Of a DNA stretch of 64,000 nt, positions 31,985 to 43,651 are shown in pieces. Under the pieces are notes generated by a model that saw only the letters and a list, made by a program, of their open reading frames with translations, was not told where the DNA came from and made no database searches. The stretch spans positions 34,749,375 to 34,813,374 of the forward strand of contig NC_080181.1 in the NCBI RefSeq assembly GCF_950295315.1. Reading direction: 5' to 3'. The position numbers and the translations under genes were made by a program. Each line of letters begins with the position of its first letter. Position 1 is the stretch's first letter. Source of the DNA: Erinaceus europaeus (lineage: Eukaryota > Chordata > Mammalia > Eulipotyphla > Erinaceidae).

Positions 31985-34900
31985 TTTTTAAATTGTTTTT
32001 TATTTATTAAAAAGGAAACATTGACAAAATCATAAGATAAGAGGGGTACAGCTTTGCACAGTTCCCACCACCAGACCTCTGTACACCAACCCCTCCCCTG
32101 ATAGTTTTCCTACCCTTTAACTCACTGGGAGTATAGACCCAAGATCATTGTGGGATGCAGAAGGTGAAAGGTCTGGATTCTGTAATTGTTTCCCCGCTGA
32201 ACATGGGCGTTGACAGGTTGATCCATACTCCCATCCTGTCTCTCTCTTTCCCAAGTGGGGAAGGGATTTGGTGAAACAAAACTCCAAGGCATATTGGTGG
32301 GGTTGTCTGTCCAGGGAAGTCTGGTCACATCCTGTTAGCATCTGGAACCTGAGGGCTGAAAAGAAAGTTCATACACAAAGCCAAACAAACTGTTGGAAAA
32401 TTATGGACCTAAAGGCTGGAATAGTGCAGGTTAAGTGTTGGGGAGTCCTCCATTCCATTTTGTAGATAGCTAGTAGGTATATTTTAGTTATATTTCAAAG
32501 GGCCTATAGCTATATTAGTGTTTTTGGTTTTTTTTTCTTTCTGTTTTTTGCCTGAGCCTGAAATTTGATATGCAGGTGAATCCTAATTATTGTATGGGGA
32601 GATGATGCCATGGCTGGGAAAAGGACCAGAAAGCTGAATCAGGGAAGAGTTTAGCTCCCTAATATGGGAAAGGGGTATAAATATTACTGTAAACCCCATC
32701 AATTTGATGTGATCTGGGGCTCATAATTAGTTTAGAAGTCTGTATGACCTCTACATCCCTGAAGATCTGAGCTCACATTCTGTGGTCATGAGTAATAACT
32801 AGTTTAGAAGTCTGTATGACCTCTACATCCCTGAAGATCTGAGCTCACATTCTGTGGTCATGAGTAGGACCATTCCATGCTGCCCCAAGTAATCGACCCA
32901 TCTTCCTCAGGTATATCATAGAGTATGTTGTCCATCCTCCTTTTGGAGGATGGAACATTCTCTACCATTGTCGAACCAGGTTGAGGGAAAAGTCATATGG
33001 GGGCCCACAAAGGGGTCTATTTTATTGTTCCTAATATAGATGACCAGAAACAATGAATAGAGGGATTTATTTGAAGTCTAGGCCCATCAAGTCTGTTTGG
33101 GAGACTTGGGACTCCCTGATTAGGGCCCCAGCTGGTGGAATGGCCTGATAGTGACTAAAGACTTATTGTTAAAGTATGCAGGTCTCTTGCCCTTATTCAG
33201 CTATTGCAGCCCTTGCTTTGCTAAGGTTAGCTTTGGAGTGAATGAGAGAACTGTAATAGGAAGTAGGTGAGGAGGGTATCTAAGTCTAAGTGGACACTAT
33301 TTCATTATGAACTTGATACTGACTCACTAAAGACTATTGTGTATTTTTGCTTTCAGGTATATATTTTGCCCTAATTTATAGATATATGTGAACATATGCT
33401 CTATCTTATGGGACCTGGCCTATATTTAGGTTTTGGGACTTTGTTAGGAAGTGAACCTCCTGGAATGGAATTAGAGACTACCATGAAAGGAAAGGTCTCA
33501 CCCAAATGATGAGCATGAAATGTTGGCATTCTATGCCTAACATCTCTGTCTTTTGATAGGATTTGCTGTATCATACACATCCTCACCAGATTTCGTGTCC
33601 TTTGATATTATCTGCATATAGCTATGCCACCAGTTGCTTTGGTTCTCCCTGGACTAAGCTTTTAAGAGAGTCAACATATCAAAGACTTAGCATATGTATT
33701 AAAAAGACTCAGTCTGTGCTTTAAAAAGTTTGAGATATTCAATTTTTCCCCTCTCATATTAATAGTGATTTATATGACTGCAAGTTGATAGGAGTGTACA
33801 TAAAAACCATACCCACAACAAAAAGACTTTGTCCCATCCCATTCCCTCCTGGCCCCCTCCTCTCAACACCCCATGGAGCAGAGCATACACCCTCACCCAT
33901 CACCCAGGGTTTTTTCTTTGGTGCCCTACTCCAAATTCAGTCAATCTCTGCTTTGAATTGCACTTTCTGTTCTTCTTTCTCAACTTCTGTGGATGAGTGG
34001 GATCATCCCATACTTGTATTTATTTTTCTGACTTAGCTCACTTAACATAATTTCTTCTAGCTCCATCCACGATGGGTCATAGAAGGTGGGTTCATTGTTC
34101 TTAATAGCTGCATAGTATTCTATTGTGTATATATACCACAGATTTCTCAGCTACTCATCTATTGTTGGGCACATAGGTTGCTTCCAGGTTTTAGCTATTA
34201 CAAATTGTGCTGCTATGAACATAGGTATGAACATATGTTTTTGGTTGGGTGTTAGGCAGTTCTTGGGTTATATCCCCAGGAGAGGAATTACTGGGTCATA
34301 TGGAAGGTCTATGTATACCATTAAGAGAGCTCTCCAGAATGCTTTCCACAGAGGCTGGACCAGTTTACATTCCCACCAGCAGTACAGAAGAGTTCCTCTG
34401 TCCCCACAGCCTCTCCAGCATTTGTTGCTGCTGTACTTTTGATGAATGCCATTCTCACAGGAGTGAGGTGGTATCTCAATGTTGTCTTTTTTTGCATTTC
34501 TCTGACAATCAGCGACCTGGAGCAATTTTTCATATGTTTTTCATATGATCCTTTTGGATCTCCTCTGTAGTGAATGTTTTGATCAAATCCTCTGCCCATT
34601 TTTGGATGGGGTCATTTGCTTTTTTGTTGCTAAGTTTCCTGAGATCTTTGTATATCTTGGTGATTAGTTTCTTGTCCCATGTATGGCATTTGAAGATATT
34701 CTCTCATTCTGTGAGGGGTCTCTTTGTTTGTGTTATAGTTTCTTTGGATGTGCAGAAGGTTTTTAATTTGTTGTAGTCCCAATTTGATGTGCTTTGTTTC
34801 TGCTTTAGTCTTCCTTGCAGTTGGGTTTGTTTCATCAAAGATGTCCTTGAGGTTTAGGTGGGAAGTTTTCTACCAATATTTTCCTCTATGTATTTGATAG

Positions 34901-35782
34901 TTTCTGGTCTAACATCCACGTCCTTGATCCATTTGGAGTTTATTTTTGTTTCTGGTGAGATAGGTGGTTCAGTTTCATTATTCTGCATGTTTCAACCCAG
35001 TTTTCTTAGCACCATTTATTGAAGAGAGCTTCCTTCCTCCATTTAATACTTTGGGCCCCCTTATCAAAGATTACATGTCCATAGGTGTGGGGGTTTAGTT
35101 ATAGGTTTTCAATTCTGGTCCACTGGTCTCTGTGCCTATTTTTGTTCCAGTACCATGCTGTTTTGATGATGATGTCTTTATAATATAGTTTGAGATCTGG
35201 GAGTGTGATGCCTCCATATCTGTTTCTTTTCCACAAGATGGTTTTGGCAATTCTAGGTGTTTTCTGGTTCCAGATAAATTAGTATAGTTTTTGTTCTATT
35301 GTCATAAAGATGGAACTTTGATGGGTATTGCATTAAATTTGTATATGGCTCTGGGGAGAATATTCATTTTGATGATATTTATTCTTCCGATCCATGAGCA
35401 TGGGATGTCTTTCCATTTCTTGGTATCAGTTTCTATTTCCTTGAGTAGTGACTCATAGTTTTCAGCAAAAAAATCTTTCACTTCTTTGGTCAGCTTTATT
35501 CCTAGGTATTTTAGTGATTTTGCTGCAATAGTGAATGGTAGTGATTTCTGGATGTATTTTTCTTCAGATTTAGTGTTTGCATAAAGAAATGTCACCGATT
35601 TTTGTACATTGATTTTGTAGCCTGACACCTTGTTATATTGCCTAATAACTCCCAGTAGTGTCCTGCTGGATTCTTTAGGTTTTTCTATGTATACTATCAT
35701 ATCATCTGCTAATAGTAAGAGCTTGATTTCTTCCCTTCCAATCTGTATTCCTTTCATTCCGTTCTCTTGCCTGATTGCTATG
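31985..35782 (-). mobile_element. Near full-length L1 'D', 3' part (3' UTR and ORF2 end), antisense
   Basis: Starts with the AT-rich tail and 'aaaaaggaaacattgacaaaatcataagataagaggggtac'. The 3' UTR runs to about 33,950 and includes a 72-bp tandem duplication. The ORF2 C-terminal region begins about 33,960, with the cysteine motif ([18 protein letters not shown]) visible on the minus strand near 34,400. Frames are broken. ORF2 is interrupted at 35,782 by a solo LTR and resumes at 36,174. The element reaches its own 5' end near 40,420. I found no clear target duplication. Confidence 0.9.
32729..32872. repeat. 72-bp tandem duplication inside L1 'D' 3' UTR
   Basis: The unit beginning agtttagaagtctgtatgac occurs at 32,729 and again at 32,801 and is identical for about 66 bases. 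The other L1 copies carry only one unit. Confidence 0.95.
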
Positions 35783-38166
35783 TGTTGGTATGCTTCTAGT
35801 TCTGCTTCTGGGATCCCTTCTGTTACATTGTTTGACATTGTGGTCTATTTACATGGTCATTCTGTTACATTGGTTTGGTCTCACTCCCCCTGCCTCTGGG
35901 AGATTTTGGTTTAGTCCTTGCTAGTTGGCGCTTCTTCATTTTCCCCATCCCCTAGCCTATATACTTCCTTGGTTGCTGACTCTTCTGCTGGAGGAGAGAG
36001 AAGAAAGACAGAATTGGGTTGTGATTAGATTAGATTAGATTAGTTTTTTGAATAGTTCGCTCCTGAATAAAGAAATATTGCTTCTTTGCTCAGCCATGTC
36101 TCCCTGGTCATCTGTCTCCCACTGTGAAGCTAGCCCGGCATACTGGCTTCTTGAACATTGACTGACAGCTATGGCAAGAATTTCCAATACTATGTTGAAG
36201 AGTAATGGTGATAGTGGACAGCCCTGTCTAGTTCCCGATCTGAGGGGGAATGCTTTCAGCTTCTCTCCATTGAGTATAATGTTGACAGTAGGTTTGCTAT
36301 ATATGGACTTCACTATCTTGAGGAATTTCCCATCTATTCCTATTTTTTGCACTGTTTTGGGCATGAATGGTTGTTGGATTTTGTCAAAGGCTTTCTCTGC
36401 ATCTATTGAGATAATCATGTGGTTTTTGGCTTTGCTTTTATTGATGTGGTGAATGACATTGATTGACTTACATATGTTGAACCAGCCTTGTATTCCTGGG
36501 ATAAATCCCACTGAGTAATGATGAAAAATGTTTTTGATATGCTGCTGTATCCTGTTGGCCAGGATCTTGTTTAATATTTTGGCATCTATGTTCATCAGAG
36601 ATATTGGTCTATAATTTTCCTTATAGCTTCATAGATGTTGGCTTCATAGAAGGTGTAAGGGAGTAATCCTGTTTCTTGGAACTTGTGGATGAGCTTTAGA
36701 AGTATAGGTATTAATTGTTTCCTGAAAGTTTTGTAGAATTCGTTAGTGAAGCCATTTGGTCCAGGACTTTTGTTGTTGGGGAGATAGTTAATAAATGTTT
36801 GATTTCTTTGTCTGTGATTGGTACATTTAGGTTTTGTAATTCTTCTTGGTTCAGTTTTGGAAGGAAATATGTTTCTAGGAATTCTTCCATTTCTTCCAGA
36901 TTTTCTAGCTTGGTGGAGTATAGTTCTTCAATAAAGTTTTGCATAATTTTCTGGATTTCTGTGGTGTCAGTTGTGATATCTCCTCTATCATTTACAATTC
37001 TATTAATTTGAGTCTTTTCCACCTTTTTCAGTGAGTCTGGCTAGGGGTTTGTTAACCTTGTTTAATTTTTCAAAGAACCAGCATTTGGCTTCATTGATCT
37101 GTTGTATGGTTCTCTTATTTTCAATGTTGTTTATTTCTGCTCTATTTTCAGTGATTTCTTTCCTTCTAGTTGCTTTAGAATTCCTTTGTTCCTCTTCCTC
37201 TAAGTCCTTAAGGTGTTCAGTAAGGTTGTTTATTTGAGCTTTTTCTTGTTTTTTAATATGTGACTGTATGGCTATGAGTTTCCCTCTCAGTATTGCTTTA
37301 GCTGTGTCCCAAATATTTTGATAGGTTGTGTCTTCATTTTCATTTGCTTCCAGGAACATTTGAATTTCTTGCTTGAGTGTCTCTCTGACCCAGTGGCTCT
37401 AAATCAGTATGTTGTTTAGTTTCCAAATTCTGTGTCTTTTAGTAATTTTTTTTTTCATTGTTAAATGTTAGCTTTACTCCACTGTGGTCTGAGAAGGTAC
37501 TTGGGACGATTTCAATGCTCTTGAATTTGTTGATGCTGTCTTTGTGGCCTAACATGTGGTCTATCCTTGAATATGCGCTGTGTGGATTTGAAAAGAATGT
37601 GTATTCAATTTTGGGGGAGTGAAAAACTCTGAAAATGTCCAGGAGGTCTAGTCTGTCTATCTGTTCATTTTATTCTCTTCTTTCTTTGTTCATTCTCTGC
37701 TTCTTTGATCTAAGTGTGAGAATGGGAAGTTGAAGTCTCCCACTATTATTGCATAACTATTGAAGTATTTTTGTAGTTTATTCAGTAGGTGTTTGATGTA
37801 TTTAGATGGTCCCTCATTGGGTGGATAGATGTTAATAATTGTTAAAACTTCTTGGTTTATTGATCCTCTAATCATTATGTAATGGCCTTGCCTATCTTTT
37901 ATTACTTTGTTTAATTTAATGTATATTGTGTCAGAGATGAGAATGGCTGTTACTTCCCTTTTTCGTGGTCCATCAGCCTGTATGATAGTTTTACATTCTT
38001 TCACTTTAAGTCTGTGTTTGTCTTTTTGGGTCAGATGGAATTCGTGAAAGCAGCATACGGTTGGGTTCTGTTTTCTCATCCATCCTCCCTCTCTGTGCCT
38101 TTAAATTAGTGAGTTTAAGCCACTGACATTTGTTGATATTGTGGTTTTAATTTATTGTATTACCAT
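33960..38166 (-). pseudogene. L1 'D' ORF2, broken
   Basis: Start codon at 38,164-38,166 on the minus strand, in the standard context 'gttgaataATG'. An in-frame TAA comes only four codons later. Endonuclease pieces lie at about 38,080-37,000, including IIVGDFNFP. Reverse transcriptase pieces at 36,595-36,180 include the conserved [15 protein letters not shown] and [18 protein letters not shown] motifs. FADD has become LADD in the 35,838-35,302 frame. The solo LTR at 35,783-36,167 splits the RT domain. Not functional. Confidence 0.9.
35783..36167 (+). mobile_element. Solo LTR of class II-like ERV, sense, in L1 'D' ORF2
   Basis: 385 bp, TGTTGG to GACTGACA, with an AATAAA signal followed by 'gaaatattgcttc'. 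It is bounded by a perfect 6-bp duplication, GCTATG, at 35,777-35,782 and 36,168-36,173. The intact L1 at 46,800 shows the unoccupied site 'gattgctatggcaag'. It lies opposite in orientation to its L1 host. Confidence 0.95.
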
Positions 38167-39185
38167 TATTCAACATTTTTTTTAATTTGCTCTGATATAT
38201 GCTAAGTATTATCGTTACATTCTTGTTTATATCTTTCAGAACCTCTTTCAGTGCAGGTTTGGTGATGGTTTCCTCATTTAACTATTGTTTGAGAAGTTTT
38301 TGATCTCTCCATGTAGTTTGAATGAAATTCTAGCAGTATATATTATCTTTGGTTGAAACCCTTTTTCATTCAGTGCTTGATAGATATCTTCAATTCTCTT
38401 CTGACTTTCACAGTTTCAGTGGAGTAGTCTGCTAATTATCTCATGGGTTTCCCTTGTATGTGATTTTGTTTTTCCCTTGTTGCCTGTAGGATCCTTTCTT
38501 TATCCTTACTTCTTTTCATTGTAACTATGATGTGTCTTTGTGTCTTCACGTTTGGGTTGATTCTTTTTGGAACTCTCTGGACATCTTGAATCTTAATGTC
38601 CTTTCTGTTTTCTTTTATTATTTCCCCTAGAATGTTTACTTCCCCTTCCTCTCTTTCTTCCTCTGGCAGACCTATTATATGAATGCTACTTCTTTTGAGA
38701 TCACCCCATATGTCTCTGTTGTTTTCAATGTCTCTCAATCTTTTTATGGACTCTTTTACCTCTTTCTTAGCTTTCTCTAGCTCATCCTCTGTCTGGCTAA
38801 TTCTGTTTTCTGATTCTGTTAGCCTGCTTTCCTTTCCCTCAGCTTCTTTCTTCAGTTCAGTTATAGTATTAGCTTGTTCTGCTAATTGACCTTTTAGCTT
38901 AGCTATTTCAGCTTTTAGTTCTCTGATTACCTTGAGGTAGCTAGTATTTTTCTTGAGAGTCTCATATGCTGTTTCCTTAATTCTGATAGCCCTTTCTTCC
39001 ATAGTTGTCTTCATTTCTGCAATTATTAAGTTTACTATTGCTTGCATACTTTTCTTTCTATGGTTACTTCTGACTGACAGAGTTTCTTCTGGGCTCCTGT
39101 TTTGATTCATTGTGGTAAAATATTTATTTGTTCTTGATCTAACCATTTTTTTATTGATGTGTTTTTTATTTTTCTGTTCTGTCAT
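38167..39185 (-). pseudogene. L1 'D' ORF1 (RNA-binding chaperone)
   Basis: The minus-strand frame 39,185-38,436 is open for 249 codons. It starts with a Lys-rich N-terminus, then a coiled coil (roughly residues 45-150, with ELKAEIAKLKGQLAEQANTI as heptads), then the RRM region with IHIIGLPEEEREEGE and IIKENRKDIKIQDVQRVPKR. The C-terminal domain with RHIIVTMKRSKDKERIL follows. It is close to family length, but the extreme C-terminus past 38,436 is out of frame. ORF1p forms trimers that package L1 RNA. Confidence 0.88.
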
Positions 39186-39798
39186 TCTTCAGCTGTTGTG
39201 TTTTGAGTACAAGCCAAGCTATGCTAAACACCTTTATGATAAATGCAGTTAATAACATAAGAAATTACAACAATAAAAACTGAAGCAAGGATTGATGCAG
39301 TTTAACCAAACAACACCTCAGGTTCAAGAAAAAATAGCAACCAAATCTAAATGAATGAGAAAGAGAAAGGAAAAGAGGGAACACAAGAATATACAGTTAC
39401 GCAAATCTACTGTCCACTGTAAATTCTAGGGATAGCAAGAGGAGAAAGGGAAGTAGAGAAGAGAGATAGAGGCAGACAGTCCACTCTGAGTCAGATTTCT
39501 TCCCCAAAATAATTCACAAGCAAATATCAGTGAATTCAGAAAGCAGAAGAAGGAGCAGGGAAGAAAAGAAGATAAGACTAAAAAAAAAAAAAGGGAGCAG
39601 TGAAAGGAAAGAGGTTTTTTTTCTTTTTTCTTTTTGAATTAGCTAGTTGGAGGAAAAAGGGGGAGAGCAGATCAAAGAGGTAGAATGATATACTTTACTC
39701 TCACAATGGACAGGACAGCCAGCCAGCCACCTAGCAATGGAAAAAAACAGTAACAGTTAATTGTTACTTCTTCTCCTGAAGAAGGAGAGGGAAGAGGG

Positions 39799-39833
<35 letters not shown>

Positions 39834-40420
39834 CTAGTAATAATGAAATAAAATAGATTAAAAAACCCTAACAGTCTGCAACTTGGTGGGCTCAGGATTA
39901 GCTCATACAGCCTGAGTAAAGACCACCAATTGTAAAAAAAAAAAAAAAAAAAAGAAAGAGAGAAAAAGTTCAGGTAGTATTTCCCAGGTAGGGGTGAGGC
40001 TCTAATTTGTCAGATATTTTGTTACTCAACAAGAGCTCCTTCCACTTATTAAAAAGAAAGAGAGAAAGAGAGAGAGAGAGAGAGAGGAGGAAATCAAGTA
40101 GGAAAAGAAATGGAATGGCACGCACCCCTGCTGAGCCAGGAATCTTGGTAAAGAGAAAAGTTCAGCTGGGCGCCTGATAGTAGCAGCTCTCCAGCCCCTG
40201 GGACCTGGTTTTGGGGTGTGGAGGAGGGATGCACTTCAGGAAAAATCAAAAGATTTCCTCCCCACAATTCTAACCCGCAATTGAGGTATAGTCACCTCCT
40301 TGGTGTCACACTTAGAACCTCTTTTTCCCTGTCCTGCTGACAGTGTAATATCCTACCTATCTGGCCACTGTTGTCAGAGCTCATGCCAGCAGCTGCCTCA
40401 AAGTCACCATCTTGGCTTCA
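39186..40420 (-). promoter_or_regulatory. L1 'D' 5' UTR (internal promoter region), antisense
   Basis: About 1.2 kb upstream of ORF1 in element sense, colinear with the 5' UTR of the sense L1 at 43,462-43,651 and 48,684-49,732. The 5' tip on the minus strand is gaagccaagatggtgacttt at about 40,401-40,420. It contains several low-complexity tracts: (AT)n at 39,810-39,832, A20 near 39,937, (GA)n at 40,056-40,085. By family knowledge it holds the L1 promoter. Confidence 0.8.
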
Positions 40421-40744
40421 TGTGAAGATGGTTTTAGAAGGATATGTGGCAAGCTCTGGAGCTGTAGAAGCACTCTGGAGAAGCCTACTGTCCTTAGAGA
40501 TGCTCATCCAATGGGAAGGATGGAAAACAGCATTGCTATGCTCTGCAGAAGAGCTGAAACAGGCCCTGAGATCAGACAAGGGACAATTAGAAGAGCAGGA
40601 CAGAACAAGAAAAAGTAGATGTTGACTAAACTGAGAAGAGGCTTTGTTAGCAATTAGAGCTTCAGACTTTAAAAGTCAAAATATGGGTTGCTGTTTCATA
40701 GTGACTTAATTTGCAGCTGATAAACAATAAATGTTGAGCATCTC
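40421..40744. other. Unique sequence without recognised gene
   Basis: An 84-codon open frame on the plus strand crosses the L1 5' tip, so it is not a host gene. Nothing else recognised. Confidence 0.5.
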
Positions 40745-40866
40745 TTTGCATAGTTTTTTTTAAATTTTCTGTTCTGTTTGACAGGATAGAGAGAAATTGA
40801 GAGGGGGTAGGGATATAGAGAATGAGAAAGAGTGGCCAGGCAGTAGCACATCTGGTTAAAAACATT
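40745..40866. mobile_element. SINE fragments, two orientations
   Basis: 40,750-40,830 looks like the tail and purine tract of an antisense SINE. 40,834-40,866 ('ggccaggcagtagcacatctggtta') looks like a sense SINE head. Short and diverged. Confidence 0.45.
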
Positions 40867-41235
40867 ACAGTGAACAAATACCTTGATTTACAGTAAACAA
40901 TATATATAGTTGCTGATACATGTGTAAAATTTCTCAGTTTTCTGCAAAATATTCTAAACCCCTGCCTAGATCCTCCTCCACCATCGTGCACTAGGGCTTA
41001 AAAGCTCCTCACCTCCTCCGAGTCCTTTACTTTGGTGTAATACACCAAACCAGTCCAAGTTCTGCTTTGCATTTTTCTTTCTGTTCTTATTTCTCAACTT
41101 CTGTCTATGAGTGCTATTGCCATATTCATCCTCTTTCTGGATTATACCCTAGAAATTCCTCTCCTGGGATATATCCTAAGTTTAGATTTTTAGGAATTGA
41201 GCAGTACCAAAAGAAGTTGAATGAACAAGGGATGT
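40867..41235 (-). mobile_element. Old L1 fragment (ORF2 end), antisense
   Basis: 'tttactttggtgtaatacaccaaaccagtccaagttctgctttgc' and 'cttctgtctatgagtg' match the end of ORF2 and start of the 3' UTR of older placental L1s. The UTR part differs from the young hedgehog type. Confidence 0.65.
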
Positions 41236-42102
41236 TTACAATACAGCCTTGACTATTGTGGTCCTGACAGCCCAGTGGGGACTCAACAAGGCCATGGACA
41301 CAGATGATAGTCCTGTGCCACAGATGCAGTGAATCCAGAGACTGCTATCATGCTTAGTGACATTTCAAAGTCAGTTACCTATGACTTCAGCTCAGGCATC
41401 CCTGAGACTGGAATTAACAAAATGTTTTGTGTCTCTCCCATGGGAGACACCACACCAGGATGAGAAGTTTCCCTGCAAAGTCTATGTCAGGAAAAATCCC
41501 CTTTGCTGATTGTATTTAATTTCAGAACCATTAAGATAATATTACTATTCTTTCCATGTCATTGCTATTCCTATTATTTAAATTGTTCTGAAGGTGTCTC
41601 TGCTCTAGAGCTGTGAAATGTCTGGGTCTGTAAATTGGTCTTTGCAAAGATTGGGCACAGAGCCACCTTCTAAGGTCAGGACATCATCCTCCAGCTTCTT
41701 TCCTCCCAGTAATCATGCCTCTCCATCGAATCAGGAGGGCTGTCTTGGGAGTAGAAGTGTTCTTCTGCATCCCAGACATTGCTAGGCTTATGGAAGGGAA
41801 CTCATCTCACTAAGGTACCATTAACCCCATGCTGAGCTCCCAGAACCACCCCAGCAGGTTCATCAGACACAGGGGTACAAGTTTGTAGCAGACAGTGAAG
41901 TTCTCAGGAGAAAAGCCAAATTAGGGGTCAGGTCAAACAGAAATTAATTCAAATCTTGCCATGGCCATTTTATCTCTAATGATAGAACAAACAATCATAA
42001 AATCCCTGGTCCTTAGTTTTCTTATGTGAAACAGAAATGAGAGTCCCAACAACATTGTATAGAATATTGAGTAGGATCATGCAGATGATAGAACTATGCA
42101 AT
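41236..42102. other. Unique sequence, possible MIR at its right end
   Basis: No gene recognised. About 41,950-42,085 ('ccttagttttcttatgtgaaacagaaatgag') may be a decayed antisense MIR core. Confidence 0.4.
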
Positions 42103-42600
42103 TTTTTTTTTAATTTATAAAAAGGAAACACTGACAAAAAACATAGGATAAGGGGTACAACTCCACACAACTCCCATCACTAGAACTCCATATCCCATCC
42201 CTTCCCCTGATAGCTTTCATATTTTTTATCCCTGGGAGTATGGACCCACGGTCATTATGGGATGCAGAAGGTGGAAATTCTGGCTTCTGCAATTGCTTTC
42301 ACGCTGAACATGGGTGTTGGCAGATGGATCCATACCCCCAGCCTGTCTCTGTCTTTCCCTAGTGGGGTGGGACTTTGGGGAAGCGGAGCTCCAGAACACT
42401 CTGGTGGGGTTGTCTGCCCAGGGAAGTCCATTTGGCATCATGTTAGTATCTGGAACCTGGTAGCTGAAAAGAGTGTTAACATAGAAATCCAAACAAATTG
42501 TTAACTAATCATGAGTTGGGGAGGTCTCCATTTTGAAGATAGTTAGTAGGCCTAGTTTAGTTATATTCCAAAAGGCCTATGACTAGACCAGTTATAGAAA
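42103..42600 (-). mobile_element. L1 3' UTR (5'-truncated L1), antisense
   Basis: T-rich start, 'aaaaaggaaacactgacaaaaaacataggataaggggtac', then the standard antisense order to 'ttatattccaaaaggcctatgactag'. No coding part. Confidence 0.88.
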
Positions 42601-43461
42601 GGCAGTTATTTACTATTATTATATTATTGATGATTTCTATTGATTGTGTCATCTGAATTATAAGTTGTATGAGTCTCATATGATCCTGCCCACTGTTATC
42701 TCATTTCTTCAAGTATTGTTAAGTGTGGATTCCATGTTTGTCCTTCCCAATGTGTCACTGGGATGTTGCTAGTTAAAACTTGCAGGGATTAAATATGATT
42801 TCATTGTTTTTATCTGCTATCCACTGAGCACCCATTCCACACCAGGGGCTTCACACCACTTCCAGTCCTCATGATGACCCACAAAGTAGGTGACATTAGT
42901 CCCACTTTATTGATGAAAAACTCAGGGCTTAAGAAGAATCATATACTTACTCATTATATGTTAGTGGACAAAAGAGCTGAAACTCCACGGTGTCCTCCAC
43001 ATGCCACACAACCTCATGTGCAGACATGACACTTTTCTTTGTAGCAGGGCTACAGTGCACAGAGATGCTTACTTAATGACTAGAGGCCAGAAATAAGCCT
43101 CAACATGCTGTTCTAAGCTGCTTCTTCATGTTTTGTATTATCTAAACACTTAAAAGAAAATGCAGTCAATAACCAATTCTCTTTTCATTACAGTTCCTAC
43201 ATTGCCCTTCTGTGGTTTCCTTGGTCTGTGTTCATCAACCCTCAGGTGCCCTTGGTTGCTCAGGAAGCTGATCAATATGGTGTCTGGCATGCAGAAGTGT
43301 TGATGGCATAGTTGAATGGAGAAGGCAGTAAACTGAAACTGCATAAATTTTTAGAACAGGAGGCCCACCTGAAACTGGAGAGTGGGAGCTTGAGAAAATA
43401 TCCTATTTTTGAGCTTGGAGAAGTGTGTTGGTTAATATCAGAAAAGTACAACTGCTGAATA
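42601..43461. mobile_element. Unique sequence with an embedded MIR (about 42,820-43,010, sense)
   Basis: 'ccagtcctcatgatgacccacaaagtaggtgacattagtcccactttattgatgaaaaactcagggcttaag' follows the MIR core. The rest shows no gene. Confidence 0.65.
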
Positions 43462-43651
43462 GGGGGCGGAAGCAAGATGATGACTTTGAGGCAGCTTCTG
43501 GAGTGAGCTCCAACAAGCAGGGCCTGCAACCTAGGATTCACTTGATAGGGTAGGATACTGGGCCATCAGCAGGAGGGTGAATAAAGGGTACTAAGTGTAA
43601 CACAAAAGAGGGGACCTATAGCTCATTTTTGGGTTAGAAAATGGAAAAAAA
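43462..43651 (+). mobile_element. Sense L1 'E', first 190 bp of the 5' UTR
   Basis: Begins ggggcggaagcaagatgatg and aligns base by base with the reverse complement of 40,420-40,240 (the 5' tip of L1 'D'): gactttgaggcagctt, then tgagctcc, then a 'gggttag' block. It is cut at 43,651 by the antisense L1 'F' and continues at 48,672. Confidence 0.9.

Noticed and set aside
40371..40625. An 84-codon frame on the plus strand
   Set aside because: It begins inside the antisense 5' tip of L1 'D' and has no known motif.
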